Source of the DNA: Pleodorina starrii
Lineage: Eukaryota; Chlorophyta; Chlorophyceae; Chlamydomonadales; Volvocaceae
Direction of reading: 5' to 3'
Assembly (NCBI GenBank): GCA_030267565.1
Contig: BRXU01000024.1
Span: 195,001-259,000 of the forward strand
Length of the DNA: 64,000 bases
Position 1 is the first letter of the stretch. The number at the start of each line of letters is the position of its first letter. Below, one piece after another: positions 32,731-44,700 of this stretch. The notes below the pieces were generated by a model. It was not told the DNA's origin, searched no databases, and was given only the letters and a program-made list of their open reading frames with translations. Position numbers and translations under genes: made by a program.

Positions 32731-35700
32731 TTACGTCCCACTACCCCTTGAGCCCCCACCGCCTCCGCTACTCCCAATCGCTTCCGAGACTCGGTGCACA
32801 AGTGCTTCTAGCGCTGACAACCTCTCGATAAGGGCCTGGGGCCGAGCGGACGCCCCCAGGGTCCCTGGCTCTCCATCGACCACGCCTCGCGACGACGATG
32901 GGGCGCTGGACGTACCAGACACCTGCGCGCACATACATGGGTGCGAGTGGAGTGCCATCAGCATAGCTGAATCTCAAGAATAGACTACCGTACCAAATGC
33001 TCTCGAAGTGCCCTCGACATTTTCACCCTGCTTCGCTCGTTGGGCGGGGCCCCAGCGCGAAGCGCCCAGGGGGGCCCCGCCCTGTAGGACGGCCCATGTC
33101 CGTGTGTGCGTGTGCGCGTGTGATCGACCAAGTGTAATATCTCGGCCCGCGGAAATGCGATATGGGCAACATACTATATTATATTCTATATTAAGGTACC
33201 TTTCCTGTAGCCAACAAAATCCGTATGAGTACAAACCAGTTTTGCAGTCTCCATTGACCGAGGCCGAGGTCAAATTAACGCCTCTCGGCCTATAATCAAT
33301 CCTAAAAGGTACATCGCTTCTCATAATGGAATTCTGACATGACGGCGTTAAAATGAATCGAACACCCAGCTTGGGTGACCAAGCTGTGGGGCCACGTGGA
33401 AGGAATCAGTTTAAGAGATTCCTTCCACCATGTTGTTCACATATGAATGTTTACATAACGACGCCTCTTCGTTTCGACATCCAACTATAATTGCGTAGCG
33501 AACACTGTTCCCGCGACCACAGGTGGTGACCGGACCCGTTGAAAACCGTCAGAAGGGGGTCTTGGGGGCGAGGCCGTCCCCTCAGCGCCACACGATTTCG
33601 TAAGCTGAAGTAGCGAGCGGAACCTTGAAACGGGAATGCCTTTACTTGCGGTGTAAAAGATTCCGGGTGCTGTAACACGAAGGAGAATCTTTGGTTGTCT
33701 GCGCTGCAGTGCACGGCCACCTGGCCAGCTGGCTCTACGCTTCCAAGGGTGTGGAGCCCACTGTAGGAACAACAGCATTCACCCTCTCTTCCTCTTAGCC
33801 CTCACGACCCACTCGTGCCACCTTAAACCCCGGTAGCTGCGCGCATACCGCACCTGCCCCGCCCTGCCGTGTTCGCCCGCCCTCACATCGCACCCCCCAA
33901 CCCACCTCGTGTATGATGTCCGCCAGCATGACCCGCACCTTGGAGTCCAGAATCTGCTGCAGCGCGCTTCGCTCCTTGGCAGCAGTCAGCGCCGCAGCCC
34001 GCAACTCCGCAACCTCGCCTGCGGCCCGACCGGTGCAGCAGGTGTGTGTGTGTGTGTGTGTGCAAGGTTTGGGGCGGGGATGGGGCAACACAATGCGCTG
34101 GGAGCCCCAAAAGCTGCGCTGTCTGCGTCCCGGGGAGCAGCTCTTGGATTCCATTTCCAGAAATACGCACAAGTGATCAGCACAGATAGAGCAGTCGGGA
34201 AGTTATATTCTGATGTCGTGACGCCCAGAAGGGAAGGTAGCCTGGGGGGGCCAGGGCAGCACGCACACCCGCAACCCCAGCCCGCGGTGCCATGCAGCGA
34301 AGCAAGGTACCCAGCCCATGCAGCCATCAGTGACGGAATATGACAACGAAAGCGCATAGCCGGGCCGGATGCCTGGCAAGCTTCTCATTGCGGCTGGGTC
34401 CCCCGTGACGCATCACTCACCTGGCGACGCAGCCACTTCAGCTCCATTGGAGGCCGGAGGCCCGGGCGTCCCCAGGGTCTGCTCCTGCAGTGAACCGGTG
34501 GCATGCTTTGGCGGCGAGATCAGAAGATAGATACGCAGGTTGGCTGCGACATGAGGATTTAGGTCTGTTGTACTGATGTCCCTACCGTTGTTAATGCATT
34601 GCAATCTAGCTAGGCACGGGAACACATCAGTAAAACACTCTCTTAGCTCTCTGGGCTCTGGCCCTTGGGCAGACGGCGGGCGGGTAGCCGTCAGTAACAA
34701 CTAACAAGGGCCCGCTCGTAGTCGAGCCGATCGCCAGCATGCTCGCCTACAGCGCCCCTCATTCGCTGCAGTAAAATCTTTATCGTCCCTCCCACTTCCC
34801 GTTTCCTCTCACCGTTTGGCCATGCGATGTGCCAGTGCCGCCACCGGGCGGCAGTGCGCCCGATTGGCTGACGGTAGCGTGGACGGTATGTTGTTGGGAA
34901 TTGGATGGGAAGGGGAGGGGGGAGGGGGAGGACGCGGGCCCGGGCATGTGCGGTCGCCAGGTGGAGAAGCCGCCACTTGCCACGGAGGCGGCCGAGACGG
35001 TGGAGCCCCGGGGCGTCACATCCTGCGAGTCAGTGCCCTGCGGTTTGCGGCGTCAAAACAGCGCTTCATGACGTGGGTGTTTTCCATTGGCGTGCGTGTC
35101 GGCAGGCTTGCATCGCATCACATGGTTACGGTGTGATGAGGGCGGAGGGGGAATGGCATGACATGAACTATAATTGCGTCAGTGTGTCTGTCCAGGAGGC
35201 CAAGTCTTGGCTTCCTGGACAGACGCAATAATTCAATGCGCCCTAGCCGGCGCATTAAACTGTTACCGTAGAAGCCACAACTTCGGTCTTGCCAGCACAT
35301 GCAGCCACGCCCGCGCAGTCTCGTGGCCTCACAAAGTCACACTGGGCCAAACCAAAGGATTGCAGTTATTTTCAAACCGCGCCACGCCAACGCCACACTC
35401 TTAAGCCCCGAGCTGCCAAGTCGACGGCCAACGACCGGTCGTCAGGTCGTCACATAACTACGGTACTGCTTGTTTGTGCCCTCCCCTTCCCTCCTCCCCA
35501 CCTGCAGCTCCACCGCAGTGCCGTCCGCAGAGTACACAAGCTGCGGCAGTGATTGGTGCTGGCCCGCCCCCGGCCGGCCTGGTCCCGCCGCCAGTGCTCC
35601 ATTGGTCGCAAGGGACCCGGGCGGCGCGGAACACCGGTACGGCGAGAAAGGCAGCTGCCCGCCGCCGCCGCCGGCCAAGTCTGCCTCCCCACTGTACGAT

Positions 35701-38700
35701 GCCCTTCGTGCGCGATGTGGGCCGGTTGTTATTGTGTAATTTGGATTGAAGGGGAGCGGAGAGACATACGGTGGATTAGGTGGGCCCAAGTCAATTTACT
35801 ACAAGGGCGTGTCGGTTTGTTATTTCAGGGCCCCCAAGCCCAGTACGTAAGCTCGCAGCAGTAGCACGACAAAGCGGGAGAAGTTGAGCTTAGTGGGGAA
35901 AGGGTTTGGGCAAGCGCATTTCCTTCCCCAGCGCTTCGCACCCACGGTCCATAACTAGCATCATGGTCGCAGGTCCTCACCTTGCCAAATGCACGCCCCC
36001 CGCGGCCGGGCCTTGCCGGTCCCCTTGCTGCTGGTTGCCGGGCGCGCCGCCGTGTCCCGCCCAATCGCCCAGCGCATTTTGGAGGGCTGAAGGATCGACG
36101 CCGCGGAGGCCGACGGGGGAGGCGGCGGCGTGCTCCACTGCTGCCTGGAGGCAGGCAGGCCGGGTGGACAAGGCGGTTGGGTGGCGGGACGTAAGGGAAG
36201 CGAGGAAAGCAAGAGTGGAAGGGCGATGCACAGCTGCGTAAGACACAGGCATGCTACCGGAAGGAACTTATTGGAAGCAGCAGGAAGGCCGAGGCTGTGC
36301 AAGGGGCGCATCATCTGAGCGACGTTGTAAGGCCGACACAGGATGGGAGAGGGCCTGCCTTGATGCAAAAACACGCCCCGCACAACGTGCCAGCCAGGCT
36401 GTGCGTGCGCCCAGCACAAGTAAAGCGAAGCAGCAGGATGACTGAACTGGCTCCCGTTCGAGGCGTGCCGAGGGACGTAGAATTATACCGCAGGCCGTTG
36501 TTGTCCGCGTTTCGGAATGGATGTCGTACTGAACGGGGTTTCCCAACCAGAGGCCCACCCACTGCATTTCTTCTGTCCAAAGTAGCGCAAAGACATGTCT
36601 ATGAAGAGCAAGCGTTTGATATTAACCGCGTGAAGGCCTTCGATGCGCGGCCTTCGAAGGAGGTGAGAAGTAATGTGAACAGGCCGGAGAAACACGTTAG
36701 GGTCACGATCCCGAGCGCCCGGCCCATTGTATCGGGTGCCTGTAAGGCATATACGCAGCTGAAGCAGATACAGCAGCTTAGTCAGCAGCCGAGCGTCACT
36801 GGGTGGTGTTTTGGTGGAAATTTGGGTTTTAGGGTTTTTAGGGTTTTAGGGTTAGGGTTAAGGGTTTGTGATTTTTAGGGTTTTAGCAACCTTTTAAGCA
36901 GAAATGTTTTTAGAAAATGTTCCATCTCTGCAGTTCCTGTAGACCCCCACAAGAAAGTATTACTAAGAAACTTGGGGTATGAAAGGGATGCGCAAACAGA
37001 CCCGGCCTGCTGCCCTAACCGACTGGGCCATCCGTATGGCATGATGGGCCTGAACTAGGTAGTGAAGAAAAGCCGTCGCACAAGTTGGCATGCGCCTTGC
37101 CGACCAGTGGCCGCCCATCACAGCCCCGCCACAGTCGCCGCCCACCTTCCGCAAGCTTATGAGCTCCGTGGTCTTGGCGTCCAGTTGGTCCTCAAGTTGC
37201 CGTTGGTACCTGTCGTACGCGTCGAGCTCCTCCTGTACGGGCACCCGTACAGCAGAGGCGCCAATAGCTTAGGAGACAGGAACCTGTTGGTGCCAGCCGC
37301 TCGTGCAGCTCGACACGTGTCTCTGTGCATCAGGTATCACGTATGCTACGCCAATAGCATTGCAGTGTATATACGTATCATTGCCAGGACAAGCTGCTGC
37401 ATACTTACCAGCATCCACCAAGCACCATCTCTGGCGGCTTTCCTCAATGGCACCTTTCCCCAAGCCCCAGCCCGATGGGCCCTCCTCCCCCACCGTTGTT
37501 CGCACCATTCCGACCGCTTTCAGTACAAATTTCCCATCGCACCACAGAACGTCCTCCGCTGCAGATTGCGAGCCACGGACCTCGGGCCGGACCCGCGCAC
37601 CTGCAGGCTATTGATCCGCTCGTCCCGCTCGTTGAGGCGCGCCGTGAGGGCGATCATGATGTCCCTCTGCTTGAGCAGCAGCTGCTTGTACCGGTCCACC
37701 TCGGCGGAGGCACTGCCCTCGGCGTCCTGCCGCTCGGCCTCCAGTGCACGAATGCGCGCCTCGTAGTGCTCTGCGTAGGGAGGGAATGGCATGTGGGACT
37801 GCGGGAATGGGGAGGGATTTGAATAGAAAAGGGACAGGGACGGGCCCCAGAAGACAGCAGCGCTCTGCTTCCCGGGCGTGTTTTGTGACCTAACGGACGC
37901 CGTTGGGTTCATCACACCCAGAAGAAGGCCTTACCATGTTGTCAGCTCTTACAACGTTGCCAGCAGCTGTGGGACAAGTACACATTTCACACGTCACCCC
38001 GCTGAAACCAGTGCAGACACTCCCCATAGAGGCAGTCTGTATGCTGAAAAGGATAAATGTTCAGGAACAGGGTTGCAAAAATGCCTTTCGAGTGGAAATC
38101 TGAAGCCTAGGAAACGTTCGGGGGGGGCATGGAACGACGCGGGCAGCCCCCAGATCCCACCCACCCAACCTGTCGTACGGTCGCCTTTGAAGCGCAGCAA
38201 CTTTTCCCATACCACTCTAGAAGTGATCTGGAAACAGGTTTGGAGCGATCTGAACACAATCTTTGCATTTGGATCGTTTTTATCCAAAAATGCATGGACA
38301 GCGTAAGGGCAAGCTATAAGCACAGCATTCTTCCATAATAGGCAGTAGGCAACTGGGGGAGACGTCCATTTCGGGCACAGACAGGCAAGGAAACTTGCTT
38401 TGCGTTGATGAGCACGAGTCTCCCAATACACCTGCGCAATCGCGGGCTCGAGTTTCATTACCTCTACCCTCTACCCCCGTTGCCATACGAACCTTTGACC
38501 TTGTTCGCCTCCCGCTGCAGCATGGCCCGCACCGCCGGCACCTCCTGCAGCGCCGCCCCCGAGGAGCCCCCACTCAGCAGTTGGCTTTGCATGGCCTACA
38601 GGAAGGGCGTGGGGGCAGGGGAGAGAGATCAAGGCGGGGCAACGGAGGCGGGTGAGGGGAGGGTGATGAGGTAGGGAAAAATTGCTGTCCAGGCGACCGG

Positions 38701-41700
38701 GGGGAAATGGGAAAGGGACAGCTGAGGGACGCCCAGGACAGCGCGGCTCCCCGCCAGTGGTTTGTTTGGAGTTGTAAATTACTTTTTATTTCTAGTAATA
38801 AATCCGGGTGTTGGGCTGGCGAAACGAGTAACGAGTGGTCTCGGGTCCTTTACTTGCCCCGCAAGGGGGATAAGCACATTGCAAGGCCCGAAGGGGCGGG
38901 CCTGCGGCGCTGCGGCAGACTGCCGCCTGTGTTCCCCTGGGAACTTCGCGTGTGGTGCTGGCTCGCGGCAAACTAATCAACGCGTCAACCTTGTTGAGGC
39001 ATGCGGCTGCCGTTGACGGGAGATACCGTGATGTACCCCAATAGGCAAACGCGCGCTGTGACAAGGCTGAACCATCAATTCGAGATAGCATGTTGCACCA
39101 ACGGAGGGTGAAATCTCGCGGAAAAGGAACCGTCGTACAAGGGGGGTTCTGGAGGTTTGCAGCACCTCCGAGCGTCACACAATTCCGTCAGCTGAAGTAG
39201 CGAACGCAACCTTGAAGCGGGACAGGCATTACTTGCGGTGTAACCGATTCCGGGTCCCGGAACGTTAAGAAAAGACACTGCTCCCGGCCCAGGCCCCGCC
39301 CCAGCAATCCGGACTATCCTCTGCGCGCCGGGGTTAAACGGCATCAATGCCGAAGCTTTCTCAGCACACAATAGCGTGTAGGTGGCCCTATGCGCCTTGA
39401 TTGGAAGCCCAAACAACGTCCTCCTGCCAAGACACAGATGCAGTTCTTAGAATCCTATCTTCAACAACCCGTCGCGCTGTGTTCACCCCACCTGTATCTT
39501 GAGCTCCAATGCGCGCTTCTCCTCCTTCTCCCGCAGAAACTCCCGGCTGCGTTCCTGGCGGGGCAACAATCATGGTCCGGGTCCGGGCCGCTTTCGACAT
39601 AGTCAGGCAATCAGAGAATATGTGCTCTGGGCGCATCGGGCGGGTAACGCCAATGCTGGCGCTCTCGGATACGTCAGGTTGCCAGGTGGGCGCTGTTACA
39701 GAAGCAGCAATTGCTGGCATTAGCTGGGGGCGCGCCCTGGATCGGTAGCGGTGGGGTCGTTGTTGCAAACTATATAACACGTTGATTGGATGGCCGGACA
39801 GGTAGCAGCGACACGGCAATGACAGCGACACGGCAACGATAACTGATATTGAGTGAATGCGACCGACCGGAGGGTTCCGGGCATTGGCCCCCTAATCAGG
39901 TATGGCTCGAGCGGCGCCGCCACCATACAGTCAGCGGGGGAATTGCGCAATAGCAGCTTCACGCTCTGCGCGCCTTCACCCCCATCGCTCCTGTACACCC
40001 AATCCTAACCCCAACCCTGCCCTCCCCTGATCTCTCGCCCGCATGTACCTGCAGAGCGGTCAGCGCTGCCAGCTTGTCCGCCTCGGCCCGCTTGGCCTGC
40101 TCCTCGGCCTGAGGGGGAAAAAGCAAACGCGACGTGGCGGGACGAAGTCGTCACCAGCTGGGTGGCGAGGCCTCCACTGTGCAGGTGACCTGTACCCTGG
40201 ACCTACTGTGCCGAATGGAGTGGGAGCGCAGGCGCTCCGCGCCCGCGCCAGCTCACTTTTTCACTTCCCACCACCGCCGATCCAGTAACGCCAACGGGGA
40301 GTTCTGCTGCCACCATAATATCTGGTGTCAACATCTCGCCCACAGGACCTCATTCGTCACATGTGGTCCAACTCAGCCCCATCCCATGCAACGCAGAAGA
40401 AAAGCAGCAACGGAGGGCAGAAGCCCTGTCTTCCATCCTGCGAGACCCCGCCCCGCCACTCCTCATTGCCATGCAGTAGGCCGGCGATGACGAATGTCTT
40501 CTTGACGTCTGTCTGGCACACTGGCCGCACAGCGCTTGGAATCCCGCGCAACTAACGACTTGCGTGTAAGGCGAGGGACACCCGTGCCTGAACAGAGAGG
40601 CATTCTCGCGTACACACCACAAAAGGGCGGACTCGCAATTTACTCGAGAGCCCAAACAGCCTTTAGAATGCTCTTAGCACATTTCCCTCAACCCGGGCCT
40701 TGCACGCCTTTTGCAATCAATCCACCCGCCCACCCACTCCCGCCCACCCACCACCAACAGCGCGCGCTTGTCCACCACGTTCCTCGACCTCCTCGCCAGT
40801 TCATCCCGCAGCCTCCGCAGCTCCCGCTCGTACTTGCGCAGCAGGGTGCGCTGGTCCACATCTTCGTTCACGTGCGCCTCGTTCTGGATGTTCTTGGCCC
40901 TGCAAGAGGGAGGAGGTGGAGGGTTGCGGACAGGGTTTAGGGACAGAAAGCGTCATGAAGGCGAGCCACTGGGCATGGATATTGGTGCGGAGAGCACTCA
41001 ACCACATGTGAGGCAGCCGGACACGCTCTGCGACTACCCAGACGATGGAGGCCATTTCGAACTCATCTCTGCGCGGCGCCTCACCGGCCGCAAGCCCGAC
41101 CACCCGCCCCCTCCTCTCTAGCGAAAGATCACTAGGTACACACGCCGGACATTGTAACCGGCATTTGTAGAAATGTGACGCGCGTACATCCGCGCACAAA
41201 GCAGTAACGCGGAAAGGTCGTGGAGCCGCCCTTCCCAACTTATGTACTGCAGGTCTCAACAGCAGCAGCTGTCACAATGGCCGCAACGCCGCCATGCAGA
41301 TTCGCCGCTGTCTGCAACCGCCCCTAGCGCCCCAGCGCCACCTCACACTGCCGTGCCTGTTTGCGAATTTTAGTGTCGACAACGACTCCTGGAAAGCCTC
41401 CAGGGAGGGCGCGATGGTGGCGATCATGGTGGTGCGGCAGTTGCCCCCCAGCGAGTCCTCCAGCAGGCGCGTCAGCTTCGAATCGCGGTAGGGGATATGG
41501 GAGCGCTCGCGTCGGTCCGTCAGGGCCGCGATCACGTTGCCTACCGAGCAGTGTGACGCGGAAAGGGGGTTGCAGGAAGGGGCCGGGAAACTGGAACAGT
41601 GAGAGAACGCTAGTTGACAAGGCGGCGACAAAGAGGGTGGCTCGGTGGGACTGTTTTCATGCGGCTAGCCGTTGCGTGACGTCGTTGCCGGTTATTGACA

Positions 41701-44700
41701 TGGACACGAGCTCCATTGTCTTCAAACTATATTATCAGGGATGCATGCTTTGCCGCAAGAAATCAGGTTCGAGGATTCAACTGGTCATGTAGGGTTCTTA
41801 CCTCCGGCTTGCCCCCTGCCCCTACCTTCAGGCGGTGAACCGCCGCGGGCCCGCCGATACCACCCTGCTGCCTTGTCGCAGCTCGCTCTCCGCTTGACCA
41901 AGGCCCCCACCCAAGCCTAACACGCCTACCTTATCCTACCTCCAAACCCGAGGCCCACTTCCAGTCCTAAATTATCCCTATCCCGGAAACGCAAGCGAGC
42001 CCCCATTCGGGCCCCTTTTGTCGACCCCTACCACACACATCGTAACTGTCTCTCTGATGTTATCTCCTGGTTACTCAACTTCGTCTATCAGCCTGTCAAC
42101 TTGCCCGTTCGGACCGTTCTGCTTCCCCACTGCCTCTATTCTCATCGAGAGATGAGGAGATCCTGGATTCGAGTCCGGGCCTCTCCGCCCGACAGGTCGG
42201 GATGACGAGATTATGGCTAGCTGTCGAGATGTGGAATTGAGGTCGTAGTTGGTACACTAGATTTTCACGCTTGATCGGTGGCGATGGAGAACCCTAACTA
42301 AAGGTCCCGACGGTCGGGTGGTGGATGAGGGGTGTGGCCTACTGTGTATCAGGCCCAGTGGTCAGTGCTAGCACGTGTAGCCGCCCTGCGGGGTTGGCTC
42401 CCACTGTAACAAATCCGCATCCTACCCTCGTTCGCCGGTCCCTCAGCACCCACCCAACGCCGACAGCGACGCGTTGATCTTCTTGCTCTCCTCCAGCCTC
42501 CGCCCCACCGCCCCCGTCACGTGCACCCGCTCGCTGCCTGCCAGGTCCACCAGGTTGAGCTTGCCCACCTGACCGGAGGGAGAGGCAACGAGTGGGCGGG
42601 AGGGAGCCGTAACGAGGAGAGAGAGAGGTAAGGGAAGGCGGGAGGGCAGTCCGCTTAAGCAGGTCACTGAAATGGGTAGACAGAGGAGGTTGTGTGCTCC
42701 TTCCCAACTTAAGTCCAGCTGCGGTCTCCTTGACGTGCAAGGGTACGGCAGCTGCCGCGGTCGGTGTCAGGGCCGGCCCGGCGACAGACACGTGACGGTA
42801 CACAGCAACACAATACCCGTCTGTGCGGCAGCGCAGTCAGCCCCTCTCCCCCTTTGCCTTCTGCGCGCAGTCTGTGGTCTCTTCTACTTACACCTCCCGC
42901 CCCTCGCCCACACTTCGCCAAGTCCCTGCCACTACATGCGTTGATACTGTATGCAAAATTTGCCGCACCTCCCCCCTCCAGCCCCACCCAACCCAGCCCC
43001 GCCTTAATGGACTGGATAGCGGGCACCGCGTTGTCGCCCCCTCCGTTGGTGCTGGAGCTGCTGCGGGCCCACGAGGCGCCGCCTGAGGGACACAGACGAC
43101 ACGGCATAGCATGGTATCGCTGTGGACTGGGCGTCCGCGGCGGGGATTGTTTCCCGGGAGGTCCTGCACCTGCACCTGGACGGGCTCCACGTGCTCGCGT
43201 GCAACCAGGAAAGACTGCATGTGTGCTGACACAAACACAGCGTGTGCAGGTGAGCGCGTATTGGGGGCACCGCACGCACGTAAGTCACGGAAGAAGCTCA
43301 TCAAAACTCGAACGGGGGCTTGGCGAGCAGCAGAGAAAAGCCCGGGAAAGTAGGGGCTTTGAGGGGATCTGAAGGGAAGCAGCGCGCGGAAAAGCTAAGT
43401 GAGGACCCAAACATGTACCGGCGATGCGAAATGATGCAGCGCAGCGGGCGACACACCCAGTCCTTCGGACGGCCCGTCTCACCCGTCCGGCCCATCGCGT
43501 GCAACCCATCCCCAGGGCCCCGGGCCCTTCGGCTGCAGGCCGCAGCTGGCCCCATCCCTGATCCTCCCCGTGGTGTCCAACATCGATCCTCATCGCCGTC
43601 GGCGGCTGGCAGTCTCCGATGTCCGAGACAGGCTCACTTCGCGCCGCCCGCGCCTACTGCGCGCGCCTACTCGCAGGACACCGCCACCTAACCTCCTTGC
43701 CTGGTACACCTCAACAAGGCATCCACCTACTCATGGATGGCCCCCCTTCTTGCCTGGTGCGCCATCCTCTGTGGCAGCCGGCGTGGTGCACTTCTCCACA
43801 ATGATGACGCACACCGCGTGGGAGCGCGAGGACACCTCGTTGAGCTTGGTGGCGCCCGTGGCGCGCTGGGGAGCGGGGAAATAGATATGAAACCGCAGCA
43901 ATTGTATGTAGGCGTCGCGGAATTCTCAAGACAGGGAGTCGTGCCAAGCACGCGGACGTGTATGATGCAAGCACGGGCCGTGCATGCTGAAGCAGCCGCA
44001 GGGGCCGCGGTCGGCCCGGTCCACGCGACGTTGGAACAACAAGCACCTGGACTTAATAGGACGGGCCCGGCTGGTGAGAGTGCCAGGCGGAAGCGGACTG
44101 ACGCACATGCTTCGGTGCGTGACGGCGGTGGGCCGGCTGCAGAGTCACAAGTCAAACTTGGATGCTCTCACTGCCCTTCGTTTGAGCCACGCGCCGCACG
44201 ACGTACTTGATGTGAAGGACTGCCCGTCAGAACTCCAAGCCCGCCTCCTCCTCCCCCCCCCGCGACGCGTTCATTGTTATCGAACCCTCCCAAACCCTTC
44301 GACCCCGGGGTCCCAGGAGTCCAGACCACAGCGGCGCCTCTCAGCACCACCAGGACACCATCATGGCCCCCGTTGGCCCCTGTTTCTCATTCGGCCATGG
44401 GTCGAGCCCAGTGATAGCCACAGCCCATCCCCACACCACCTGCCCATGCCCAGCCAGCCGGCTCACTCCACTCACCAGCGCCTGCCCCCGCTGCATGAGC
44501 TGGTATACCTCCGCCGGCGAGCGCACCACCCATTCGCTCAGCCCCTCCACAAACACGCCCCGACGGCGGTCCTCCCGGATGGACAGCGAGGACCGCTCGG
44601 GTTTGAGCAGGTCGGACACAACCTGGGGGCCAGCAGGCGGGAGGAAAGGCAGGCGGGAGGGACGGGAAAGGAGGTCGGGAGAGGGGCGGGGAAGGGGATT

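Noticed and set aside
42155..42200. tRNA-like box B (GATTCGAGTCC)
   Set aside because: The T-arm does not pair properly and no box A or acceptor stem is found upstream; at most a SINE remnant.
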